From Acidisoma sp. L85 (GTDB lineage Bacteria; Pseudomonadota; Alphaproteobacteria; Acetobacterales; Acetobacteraceae), in NCBI RefSeq assembly GCF_009765865.1, contig NZ_LMUQ01000024.1, positions 93,175 to 157,174 of the forward strand: a stretch of DNA of 64,000 bases. Direction: 5' to 3'. A program made the position numbers and the translations under genes. Under the pieces are notes generated by a model, which was not told where the DNA came from, ran no database searches, and was given only the letters and a program-made list of their open reading frames with translations. Of this stretch, positions 33,831 through 42,276 are shown piece by piece. Positions within the stretch are counted from its first letter, which is position 1. Each line of letters starts with the position of its first letter.

Positions 33831-35996
33831 ATGCCGTTCATCATGATCATCGACGACCGCGCGACCAACCGCAGCATATTCTCCAAGCTCTCCGCCTCGC
33901 TCGCATCCGACGTTCAGGTCGAGGCATTCGCTGGGCCGGAAGCGGCGCTGGCCTGGATGGTAAACCAGACTCCCGATCTCATTATTACTGACTACAAGAT
34001 GCCGCACATGACGGGCGCAACCTTCACCCAGCACATCCGCGCGACCCCGCACGGCGCGGAAGTGCCGATCATGGTCATCACCGCCTACGAGGATCGCGAC
34101 TTCCGGCTCCAGGCGCTGGAAGCCGGGGCCACGGATTTCCTCCAGAGCCCGATCGACCACCATGAATTCGTCACGCGGGCCCGCAACCTCCTCAAGCTCG
34201 GCACTCAGCAGAAGCTCATCCGCAGCCGTGCCCATGCGCTGGCGGAGGAGCTCCACCACGTCGAGCGCGAGCGCGAGGAGTTGCTGCGCAACAACCGCGA
34301 GCGCCTGGCGCAGGTCATCGACACGGTGCCGGCGCTCATAAGCGCCACCGACCGTCAAGGCGTGTGCATCTTCGCCAATGCGTTCCAGACGAAACTGCTC
34401 GAAGACGGGGCGACCGAGCGCACCGATGAGGACGGGCTCGACAGGGAGCGCCGGAACCGCAGCCGGCAACTGGATGCCCGGGTCTTCGCGACAGGCATGG
34501 CCTTGCCCGATTTCGAGGAGGAAATCCGCGACGCGCAAGGGACCACTCATGTCTTCCTGACCACGAAGACGCCGCTGACCGACGATTCCAACCGTGTCAC
34601 GGCCGTCTTGACCACCTCGCTCGACATCAGCGATCGCAAGCGGGCGGAGCGCTATCTCCACCACCTCGCCCATCATGACGTGCTGACCGGGCTGCCCAAC
34701 CGGCTGCTGCTGCATCTTCGCCTCGAGGAGGCGGTGAATGCGGCGGCCGATAGCAATGCGGTTTTCGCCCTGCATTTCCTCGACCTGGACCGCTTCAAGA
34801 GCATCAACGATGCCTTCGGACACCATGTCGGGGATGCGCTGCTGACCGAGGTTTCCGAGAGGCTGCGTCGCACCATCCGCGCCAGCGACACCGTCGCGCG
34901 TCTTGGCGGCGACGAATTTGCGATTATCCAAGGCGGCATCTCCGGCAGCGGAGATGCCGAACGCCTAGCCGAGCGGATCGTGCAGCTTTTCGCCGAACCC
35001 TATGACCTCGATGGCCGCGCCATCAGCACGAGTTGCAGCCTGGGCTTCACGCTCTTTCCGGCCGACGGCAACTCGCAGGAGACCCTCCTCAAGACCGCCG
35101 ATCTCGCGATGTATCGGGCAAAGGGGCTCGGCCGCAGCCGCTTCTGCGCCTTCGAGCCCGAGATGCAGTCAGCGGTGCGGGATGCGGCGCAGTTGGAGAT
35201 CGATCTTCGCGCCGGGCTCATCCGCAATGAGCTCAGGCTGCACTACCAGCCGCAGATCGATACCCGCAGCGGTCGGGTGACCGGGGCCGAAGCGCTAGTG
35301 CGGTGGGAACAACCGGGCCATGGCCTTCTGCCGCCCGGCCGTTTCTTGCCGATCGCCGAGGAGGCCGGGCTGATTATCCCGATCAATACCTGGGTGCTGG
35401 AGGCCGCCTGCCGCCAGGCCGCCGCCTGGGCCGCGTCCGGCATGGCGCTTCGCGTCGCGGTCAACCTCTCCGCCACGATCTTCCAGCAGCAGGACGTGGC
35501 ACAGGTCGTCATTGCCGCCGTCCGCCGTGCCAAGCTCGACCCCCGGCTGCTCGACCTCGAACTCACCGAGACGATGTTCCTGGAGGATCACGAGACGGCG
35601 CGGAAGCAACTCGTCGAGCTGCAGGAGCTTGGGATCTCCTTCTCGATCGATGATTTCGGCACCGGCTACGCGTCCTTCTCCTATATCGACAAGCTGCCGG
35701 TAAACCGACTCAAGATCGATCAGGCTTTCATCCATAACCTGACACACCGTATAGAAGGCCCTGCGGTCATCCGCGCGATCATTGGCCTTGGTCGCGGCTT
35801 GGGCTTGCGTGTGGTCGCGGAAGGCGTCGAGACCATCGAGCAGCTCCACGAGCTTGAGGCGGAGGGCTGCGACGAAGTGCAGGGCTATCTGTTCAGCCGT
35901 CCCGTTCCGCCCCTCGAATTCGAGCAATATGTGCGAGCGAACTGGGCGAAGACCGGGGTTGCGGAGCCCCTCATCGAGGCCCAGGTCTCAAAATAG
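33831..35996 (+). CDS. REC-PAS-GGDEF-EAL response regulator, c-di-GMP turnover, in the RpfG position
   Basis: The 721-residue cytoplasmic protein has four parts. A receiver domain (1-125) keeps the acidic pair Asp8/Asp9, phospho-acceptor Asp54 and Thr84, but has Ser106 where the conserved lysine is expected (QSPID). A linker coiled coil (125-160) leads to a PAS-like domain (160-270). A GGDEF domain (275-440) has intact GGDEF at 359-363 and an RxxD inhibitory site at 350-353. An EAL domain (455-705) has EAL at 487-489 and DDFGTGY at 607-613. Both diguanylate cyclase and phosphodiesterase motifs are intact. Placement between rpfF and an rpfC-like gene says it replaces the HD-GYP protein RpfG as the output of DSF sensing. 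Confidence 0.92.
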   Translation: MPFIMIIDDRATNRSIFSKLSASLASDVQVEAFAGPEAALAWMVNQTPDLIITDYKMPHMTGATFTQHIRATPHGAEVPIMVITAYEDRDFRLQALEAGATDFLQSPIDHHEFVTRARNLLKLGTQQKLIRSRAHALAEELHHVEREREELLRNNRERLAQVIDTVPALISATDRQGVCIFANAFQTKLLEDGATERTDEDGLDRERRNRSRQLDARVFATGMALPDFEEEIRDAQGTTHVFLTTKTPLTDDSNRVTAVLTTSLDISDRKRAERYLHHLAHHDVLTGLPNRLLLHLRLEEAVNAAADSNAVFALHFLDLDRFKSINDAFGHHVGDALLTEVSERLRRTIRASDTVARLGGDEFAIIQGGISGSGDAERLAERIVQLFAEPYDLDGRAISTSCSLGFTLFPADGNSQETLLKTADLAMYRAKGLGRSRFCAFEPEMQSAVRDAAQLEIDLRAGLIRNELRLHYQPQIDTRSGRVTGAEALVRWEQPGHGLLPPGRFLPIAEEAGLIIPINTWVLEAACRQAAAWAASGMALRVAVNLSATIFQQQDVAQVVIAAVRRAKLDPRLLDLELTETMFLEDHETARKQLVELQELGISFSIDDFGTGYASFSYIDKLPVNRLKIDQAFIHNLTHRIEGPAVIRAIIGLGRGLGLRVVAEGVETIEQLHELEAEGCDEVQGYLFSRPVPPLEFEQYVRANWAKTGVAEPLIEAQVSK

Positions 35997-36052
35997 GGAT
36001 CGACTTCGCGCCCGCTCATCTTGCCAAAGGCATTGCGTTTGGCGCTCCGGGC

Positions 36053-38728
36053 ATGTGGCTTGCATGGTCTTCGGGCACATTTAAGGACAAACGTCGGTTG
36101 TCGTTGAGGATTAAGCCCGGCAAAGACGAGGCGCCGAAGCCCGTTAGTCCTGCCCCCTCCCGGTCCACGCCCTCCTTGACGCCACCAGGTCTTTGGGCCG
36201 CGCGCGTCTCCGTTCGCAATGCGGCCAGGCAGATTTTCGAACGATTGAAGATGGGGCACGGTCTGGAATACCAGATCGTGCTGAACCGTCTGGTCATCGG
36301 CAGCGGCATCTTTGCCTATCTCCTCGCGCTCCGAATCGACGGATCCCTCGGCTCGCTCCGGCCCTTGGTGATGAGCGCGGCCTATGCCGCCTTCGCCGTG
36401 GCTTTTTTCCTCGACCTCGTTGTTCGCGCACGACCCTCCGTACCGCGGCTCGCCTTGCAGCTGCTGACCGATATCGGCGTGCTCTCCTTCGGCATGCATA
36501 TCGGCGGGATGATCGCGGCCCCGCTCTCCCCCGCCTATCTCTGGGCCATCCTGGGTTACGGTTTCCGCTTCGGCCTCGGCTACCTCCGCGCCGCCACCTG
36601 CCTCGGCGTGCTCGGCTTTCTGCTCTGCGTCATCACGACGCCCTATTGGCGGGAAAACCCGTTTCTCTCCGGTGGCCTCCTGGTCGGGCTAATCGCCATT
36701 CCGCTTTATGCAGGCTCTCTCATTCGTAGCCTGTCAGTCGCCAAGCAGCAGGCGGAAGAGGCGAGCCAGGCCAAAAGCCTGTTCCTGGCGAGCGTCAGCC
36801 ACGAGTTGCGGACTCCGCTCAACGCCGTGATCGGTATGAGCGATCTGCTCGTCGGCACCCGCATGGATGGCGAGCAGCGGGACATGGTGCGGACGGTCGG
36901 CACCGCCGCGCGGTCGCTGCTCTCGCTGATCGACGGCATTCTCGACTTCTCCCGCATCGAGGCGGGCGCGGTTCCGGTCCAGCTCGCACCTTTCGACCTG
37001 CCGAGCCTGATCGCCAATGTCGAGCGTCTGGTCGCGGCAACCGCGCAGGCGAAGGGCGTCGCCCTTTCCTCCCACATCAGCACGCGGACCCCGAGCTGGC
37101 TCGAGGGCGACGCCAAACATATCGCCGAGGTCGTGCTCAATCTCGCCAGCAACGCGGTGAAGTTTACCGCCCGCGGCTCCGTTCTGATCGCCGCCGATAC
37201 GGTCGAGCAACCTGATGGCACGCCAGCCCTCCGCGTCGAGGTGATCGATACCGGCATCGGCATCGCGCCCGAGGCTCAGACCCGCATCTTCGACAGCTTC
37301 ACCCAGGCGGATTCCAGCATCATCGACCGCTTCGGCGGCACCGGCCTCGGCCTCGCCATCTCGCGCAAACTCGTCGAACTCCATGGCGGCGCGATCGGTG
37401 TGGTCAGCGAAAGCGGCGCCGGCAGCACCTTCTGGATCGAATTGCCGCTGGTGATACCCGCCAAGCCGGCCCCCGCGCCGGCGGCTTTGCGTGTGGTCCT
37501 GCTCTCTGCCGATCCCGGCCGGGTCGAGCCGGTGGCGCGGCGGATGGAAGCCTGGGGCTCCGTCGTCCAGCGTCGTCCGCTTCCGGTCGAGGCGGATCTC
37601 CTCGCCATCGGTCGCGCTCTCGCGGAGGTCGGACCGGTCGATGCGATCCTCGCCGATATCTCGAGTTTCGGGCTCGGACAGCGGGCCGGCGCCGACGCTT
37701 TCGCGCGAACCCTCGGCCAGGCCCAGCCGGAGCCGACGCCCGTTGTCGTGATCGAGACGCCGACCGAGGGTGATGCCGAGGCCGCAGCACCTGATCTCGC
37801 ATTGCGCCGCTCCTGCATCAGTATCCTGAGCGCGGCGGCGGGTCCGGCCGAGGTCGAGCGCCTGCTGCGCATCCTCGCCCCGCGCGCCGCCGCCGCGGCG
37901 CAACCCGTGCTCATCCGCAGCGCGACGCGGCCGCTCCACATCCTGGTGGCAGACGACAACCGCATCAACCAGAGCGTCGTCGCGAAAATTTTGGACCGTG
38001 CCGGCCACACGGCCCGCATCGTTTCGGATGGCGAACAGGCGCTGGACGCCTTGGAGGAGGAAAACTTCGACGTTGTGCTGATGGACGTGAACATGCCCGT
38101 GATGAACGGCATCGAAGCGACCAAGCTCTACCGCTTCGCGGCACTCGACAAACCCCGGATACCGGTCCTTGCTCTCACGGCGGATGCGACGCCACAGATG
38201 GCGCAGCGCTGCCTGGACAGCGGCATGGACGCCTGTATCGTCAAGCCGGTCGAGCCGGCTCGACTGCTCGACATCATCGACAGCTTCGTGTTTGGCGCGG
38301 CGCGCAGTAAGCCGAGCACGGCAAGCGTCACCTCGATCGCCGACCATCCGCGTTACCAGGCCGGCCCGTCTTCGGTGAATGCGAATATGCTGCGGGACCT
38401 CGAGGCGCTCGGCGGCCGGGACTTCCTGGTAGGAATCGCCCAGGACTTCATCGGGGACGCGGACAGCCTGCTACTCTCGCTGCGGGCCGCGGCTGAAGCC
38501 TCCGACATGAGCCTGTTCCAGGCCGAGGCCCATGCGCTGAGCAGCGCCGCCGCCAATCTCGGCGCCGAGGGCGTGCAGGCGATGTGCCGGCAGATGCGCC
38601 AGCTCGACCTCTCCGACCGGGTCGGCCAGGCCGCGCAGTTGCAGGCGCTCGCGGTCGAGCTGGAGCGCGTCAAGCGCGTGCTGCGGGCCGAATGCCTCCC
38701 ACCCTCAGGCACAAACCTGCGGCGCTAG
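36053..38728 (+). CDS. rpfC: RpfC-like hybrid sensor histidine kinase (DSF sensor)
   Basis: The 891-residue protein has about five transmembrane helices between residues 72 and 235. The block PLSPAYLWAILGYGFRFGLGYLRAA...TTPYW...GLIAIPLY closely resembles the DSF-sensing input domain of Xanthomonas RpfC. It is followed by HisKA (His250 in SVSHELRTPLN), HATPase (NLASNAVKF, DTGIGIA, GGTGLGL), a degenerate receiver-like segment (about 478-610), a true receiver (Asp678, Lys731) and a C-terminal HPt domain (His827 in EAHALSS). The start may be ATG 36053, or ATG 36251 nearer the first helix; the first 66 residues are low-complexity and basic. It lies 56 bp behind the REC-GGDEF-EAL gene, so the two are probably co-transcribed. 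Confidence 0.92.
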   Translation: MWLAWSSGTFKDKRRLSLRIKPGKDEAPKPVSPAPSRSTPSLTPPGLWAARVSVRNAARQIFERLKMGHGLEYQIVLNRLVIGSGIFAYLLALRIDGSLGSLRPLVMSAAYAAFAVAFFLDLVVRARPSVPRLALQLLTDIGVLSFGMHIGGMIAAPLSPAYLWAILGYGFRFGLGYLRAATCLGVLGFLLCVITTPYWRENPFLSGGLLVGLIAIPLYAGSLIRSLSVAKQQAEEASQAKSLFLASVSHELRTPLNAVIGMSDLLVGTRMDGEQRDMVRTVGTAARSLLSLIDGILDFSRIEAGAVPVQLAPFDLPSLIANVERLVAATAQAKGVALSSHISTRTPSWLEGDAKHIAEVVLNLASNAVKFTARGSVLIAADTVEQPDGTPALRVEVIDTGIGIAPEAQTRIFDSFTQADSSIIDRFGGTGLGLAISRKLVELHGGAIGVVSESGAGSTFWIELPLVIPAKPAPAPAALRVVLLSADPGRVEPVARRMEAWGSVVQRRPLPVEADLLAIGRALAEVGPVDAILADISSFGLGQRAGADAFARTLGQAQPEPTPVVVIETPTEGDAEAAAPDLALRRSCISILSAAAGPAEVERLLRILAPRAAAAAQPVLIRSATRPLHILVADDNRINQSVVAKILDRAGHTARIVSDGEQALDALEEENFDVVLMDVNMPVMNGIEATKLYRFAALDKPRIPVLALTADATPQMAQRCLDSGMDACIVKPVEPARLLDIIDSFVFGAARSKPSTASVTSIADHPRYQAGPSSVNANMLRDLEALGGRDFLVGIAQDFIGDADSLLLSLRAAAEASDMSLFQAEAHALSSAAANLGAEGVQAMCRQMRQLDLSDRVGQAAQLQALAVELERVKRVLRAECLPPSGTNLRR

Positions 38729-38926
38729 AAGAGCGTCCAGGGATAAAGCAGACGCTATTCGTTACGAATATGATTGGATTCCGCCGCGGCGGTTCTAACA
38801 TCGCCACTGAATTTTCATCGAAACAATCCAACTCCGGTTCCCTCGGAAAGCGGAGTTTTCCCAGGCTTATGCTATCGCGAGCCCGACCTATTCGTCGCCG
38901 ATGCTATTCTAGGAATTTCGCCGGGC

Positions 38927-40579
38927 ATGGATTTGCCGCTTATACTGATCGATCTCGCCGGCTCCGTCGCCCTGCTGCTGTGGGGCGTCCATATGGTGCA
39001 AACCGGTGTGCAGCGGGCCTTCGGCGCTCGGCTCCGCGGCTTTCTGGCGACCGCGCTGCGCCACCGGATTTCCGCCTTCCTGGCCGGGATCGGTGTCACC
39101 GCGCTGCTTCAGAGCAGCACCGCGACCGGTCTTATGGTTACCGGCTTTACCGCCGGTGGACTCGTCGAACTCGTGCCAGCCCTCGCCGTCATGCTCGGCG
39201 CGAATGTGGGCACGACACTGATCGTCCAGGTGTTGTCGTTCGACGTGGCGGCGCTCGCCCCGGCCTTCATTCTGGCGGGAGTCGTGATTTTCCGCCGCGC
39301 TCAGGCGGGGATGCGCGACTTTGGCCGCGTTCTCATCGGCCTCGGCCTGCTGCTGCTCGCGTTGTCGCAGTTCGTCGGCTTGCTACGCCCCTACGCGTCT
39401 TCACCCGATGTCCACGCTGCCCTGGCGCTGATTTCGTCTCAGGGACTGGTAGATGTCATTCTCGCAGCACTGCTGACCTGGGCGGCACATTCCTCCGTCG
39501 CAGTCGTGCTGCTGATCATGTCCTTCGCGAGCCATGGTGATATCTCACCCTATGCGGCCTTTGCCCTGGTTCTCGGCGCGAATCTCGGCACCGCGATCAA
39601 TCCGGTGATCGAGGGCGCGACCGGACATGATCGCGCCGCCAAGCGGCTGCCGGTGGGAAATCTACTCAACCGCCTGGCCGGCGTCCTGGTCGCCCTAGCC
39701 GTGCTTGGGCCGCTCGCCCCCCTGGTCTCGCGCTTCGGCGGCACGCCGTCCCACGCCGTCGCGAATTTTCACACAGCCTTCAACCTGGTGATCGGCCTCA
39801 TCTTCTTTCCATTGCTCAGCCCCTATGCGCGGCTGTTACAGGCATTGTTACCTACCCGGATCGACAAGGCGGACCCCGCAATTCCCCTCTATCTGGTGCC
39901 GTCCGCGGCCTCGGCGCCGGTCGTGGCGCTGGGAGCGGCATCGCGAGAATCGCTGCGACTCGTCGATTTGCTGCTCGCCATGCTGCAGGGCTTGCGGGAT
40001 GCGATGCAGAAAGGCGATCGGCGGCGGATTACCGCGACGAAACGCCACAATGCCGTGCTCAAGCGTCTTGAAGCGGCGATCAGCTTCTATCTGACCACAC
40101 TTGAAACCGATTCGCTGAACGCCGCAGATTTCAGGCGTATTCGCGAGATTCTGGCCTTCTGTGTCGCGATTAGCCAAGCAGCCGATGTCATCCACCGCAG
40201 CTTGCTTGGAATTGCGCTGCGCAAGCTCAAACGCGGCCTCTCTTTTCCGATCGCGGGACAGACCGCGCTAATCGCAATGATCGACACACTCATCGCGGGT
40301 TCACGCGCGGCGGCCGCGGTCTTCATTTCCGAGCAGCGCCGTGGCATGGAGATCCTGACGGGCGAGCAAGTCGTTCTGGATGACCTCGAGGCCGCCGCGA
40401 CCGCTGCCCATTTCGGCTATTTGCGTGACGGGAACAACGACGTTGCCGAGGCGAGTGCGACGCTGCTCGAAGCGATGCGGGGCCTCAAGCAGGTCCACGC
40501 CTATCTGGTCGCCGCCGTGGGCGTGGACCACGGCGAGCCGGGCGAGGTGCAGGGCGACGATGGCGAAGAAGCGGAATAA
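38927..40579 (+). CDS. Na/Pi cotransporter family protein with a PhoU-like C-terminus
   Basis: I start the protein at 38927, preceded by AGGA, because the first membrane helix (ILIDLAGSVALLLWGVHMVQ) begins there. The 550-residue protein has the two inverted NptA repeats: ALLQSSTATGLMVTGF...LGANVGTTL and WAAHSSVAVVLLIM...LGANLGTAINP. A cytoplasmic PhoU-like helical region follows from about residue 330. This is the sodium-phosphate symporter family. I see no Pho box upstream. About 200 bp separate it from the sensor kinase gene. Confidence 0.9.
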   Translation: MDLPLILIDLAGSVALLLWGVHMVQTGVQRAFGARLRGFLATALRHRISAFLAGIGVTALLQSSTATGLMVTGFTAGGLVELVPALAVMLGANVGTTLIVQVLSFDVAALAPAFILAGVVIFRRAQAGMRDFGRVLIGLGLLLLALSQFVGLLRPYASSPDVHAALALISSQGLVDVILAALLTWAAHSSVAVVLLIMSFASHGDISPYAAFALVLGANLGTAINPVIEGATGHDRAAKRLPVGNLLNRLAGVLVALAVLGPLAPLVSRFGGTPSHAVANFHTAFNLVIGLIFFPLLSPYARLLQALLPTRIDKADPAIPLYLVPSAASAPVVALGAASRESLRLVDLLLAMLQGLRDAMQKGDRRRITATKRHNAVLKRLEAAISFYLTTLETDSLNAADFRRIREILAFCVAISQAADVIHRSLLGIALRKLKRGLSFPIAGQTALIAMIDTLIAGSRAAAAVFISEQRRGMEILTGEQVVLDDLEAAATAAHFGYLRDGNNDVAEASATLLEAMRGLKQVHAYLVAAVGVDHGEPGEVQGDDGEEAE

Positions 40580-40730
40580 CCCAGAATATTCATCCTTTCA
40601 TCCGATAGTTGCACTAACACCCGCCAATGCTCGATTTGCCATTAAGCTGGAACATTGCTATCGATACTTCACAGGCGTGGTTTTCTACGCGCCGGGCGAT
40701 CGGCCTGCCCTGACCGGCCATATTCCCAAG

Positions 40731-41384
40731 ATGAGCAGTATCATGCCCCGCCGTTACCCCACCGATCCCGCCACGGACGCTGCCGATGCCTCTGAGGAGC
40801 GCATGCGAGAGGCGCTCGGCCTCGGCAAGCGCTCTGAGAGCGTCGCGCATCCGCAGCAGAATCATACGCCGCATACCTCCGATCCCAACCGCGTGCGCCG
40901 CCGCTTCGCGCAGGATGGTGATGTTCCAGTGGTTGTACTTGGGCGAAGCCGGGAGGCCGAAGCGGCTCAGGAATCGCGGGTCGCCGCACTCGAAACGAAA
41001 CTGCAGGAAGAGCGCGCGGCACGCCAGACGGCGGAGCGAACCGTCGAAAGCTGTCAGGCCACTATTCAATCATTGCGTACCAAGCTCGCCCATTCGGAAA
41101 TGGCGATCGACGAGGCCCGCGCGGCCGAGCGTCAGGCACGCGCAGAGGCTGCGGCAGCGATCGAGCGTCAGACCCAGGTGCAGACGACCCAGGCCCAACC
41201 GGAAAGCGAGCCAGTCAGCCAGGCGGAGCTCGTGGCTGAAGAGCCGCAGTCGCGTTTAGTGCGGGAGCCGCGCAAGGCCAAGGTCGTCGCCGACAGCAAC
41301 GAACCGGAGCCGCAGCCAATCGAATGGTGGCTGCCGAGCTTCCGCGCCCAGACCCGCGGTCGCGGCCGTCCGCGTAAGACCTGA
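40731..41384 (+). CDS. Coiled-coil protein with an AT-hook-like C-terminus, 217 residues
   Basis: The protein has a disordered Asp/Ala-rich N-terminus and a long alpha-helical Ala/Arg/Glu-rich coiled coil (about residues 80-150, EAEAAQESRVAALETKLQEERAAR). A linker of Gln/Glu/Pro residues leads to a conserved-looking end, EWWLPSFRAQTRGRGRPRKT. GRGRPRK is an AT-hook-like, minor-groove-binding motif. No other domain is recognisable. The start is uncertain: ATG at 40731 or 40743, neither with a strong ribosome-binding site. A role in chromosome or envelope organisation is only a guess. Confidence 0.68.
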   Translation: MSSIMPRRYPTDPATDAADASEERMREALGLGKRSESVAHPQQNHTPHTSDPNRVRRRFAQDGDVPVVVLGRSREAEAAQESRVAALETKLQEERAARQTAERTVESCQATIQSLRTKLAHSEMAIDEARAAERQARAEAAAAIERQTQVQTTQAQPESEPVSQAELVAEEPQSRLVREPRKAKVVADSNEPEPQPIEWWLPSFRAQTRGRGRPRKT

Positions 41385-41398
41385 CTGCACGACGCGGT

Positions 41399-41451
41399 CA
41401 CTGAAAGCGCTGGGTCTTCGCAAGCGAAGACCACCTAGCGCTTCTTCAGTG
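41399..41451. terminator. Bidirectional hairpin terminator between two convergent genes
   Basis: The element pairs CACTGAA (41399-41405) with TTCAGTG (41445-41451), AGCGCT with AGCGCT, and a 9-bp inner stem GGTCTTCGC/GCGAAGACC around an AA loop. It overlaps the stop codon of the minus-strand gene at 41446-41448. There is no long T run, but size and location fit a shared terminator. Confidence 0.75.
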
Positions 41452-42000
41452 GCTGTAGCCGCGTTGATTAACCGGACCGGCGCCCGGCACATATTGTGGT
41501 TGCCCTCCCGGAGGCGGACCCATCGGACGACCGGGCTGGCCGACCGGACCGGCATATCCACCCGGCGGCCGGGGCGGTTGCCCATAGCCAGGCGGAGGAC
41601 CGCCGGGACCACCGTAGCGCGGGCCACCCGGAGGCGGACCGCCATAACCGGGCGGCGGCGGGTGACCCGGGCCGCCGTAACCAGGACCGCCGTAGCCAGG
41701 ATGGCCGTAGCCGGGACCACCATATCTCGGCGGCGGTGGCGGCGGCCGATAATAGCCCCCGCCATAGCCGCAATTTCCACAACCGCCGCCGCCCACGATA
41801 ATGGCCGATGAATAGCCATAGCCGGGGGCATAGCCCGGTCCGTAGTCGGGCGCGTAGACAGGTCCACCCGCGTAGCCAGGGGCCGCGTAGCCCGGTGCAG
41901 CGTAGCCTGCATAGCCAGGAGGGTAGTAGCAACCCGCGAGGAGCATCATCGACGCAGCCGCCGCAACCATGGCAGTCGCTCGTTTCATAGGCGTCTTCAT
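41446..42000 (-). CDS. Gly/Tyr/Pro-rich lipoprotein, 184 residues
   Basis: The ATG at 42000 follows GGGGAAG. The product starts with a lipoprotein signal (lipobox LLAGC, cysteine at residue 24). The mature protein is low-complexity throughout: PGY/APGYA repeats first, a short GGGGCGNCGYGGG segment, then PPPP and GGPGYGGPG repeats. Such proteins are usually outer-membrane-attached or surface proteins of unknown function. It is divergent from the FecR/DUF6600 gene and may be co-regulated with it. Confidence 0.72.
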   Translation of the reverse strand: MKTPMKRATAMVAAAASMMLLAGCYYPPGYAGYAAPGYAAPGYAGGPVYAPDYGPGYAPGYGYSSAIIVGGGGCGNCGYGGGYYRPPPPPPRYGGPGYGHPGYGGPGYGGPGHPPPPGYGGPPPGGPRYGGPGGPPPGYGQPPRPPGGYAGPVGQPGRPMGPPPGGQPQYVPGAGPVNQRGYSH

Positions 42001-42276
42001 GATCTTCCCCCGACTGCTGCGTTTCGCGAATGCACGTCATCACGGAACTGTGCGCGGACCGGATCGCGGTGCATAAAGCGAGGCGAAGAATTAAATATGG
42101 CCTAGGACTGCGGCTTTTCCATGCGGCCCGTAGGGCGCGGGCGTGGCACGTACGAAAGTGATCGAACGCTCGGACACGCGATTGACACAGAGGCGGTGCT
42201 GTTTTCGCCGCAAAGACACATGAAGTTACCCAGATTGTCGTCGCGCCTGATCGGCGCGCTAGAAAGGCTAACGATC

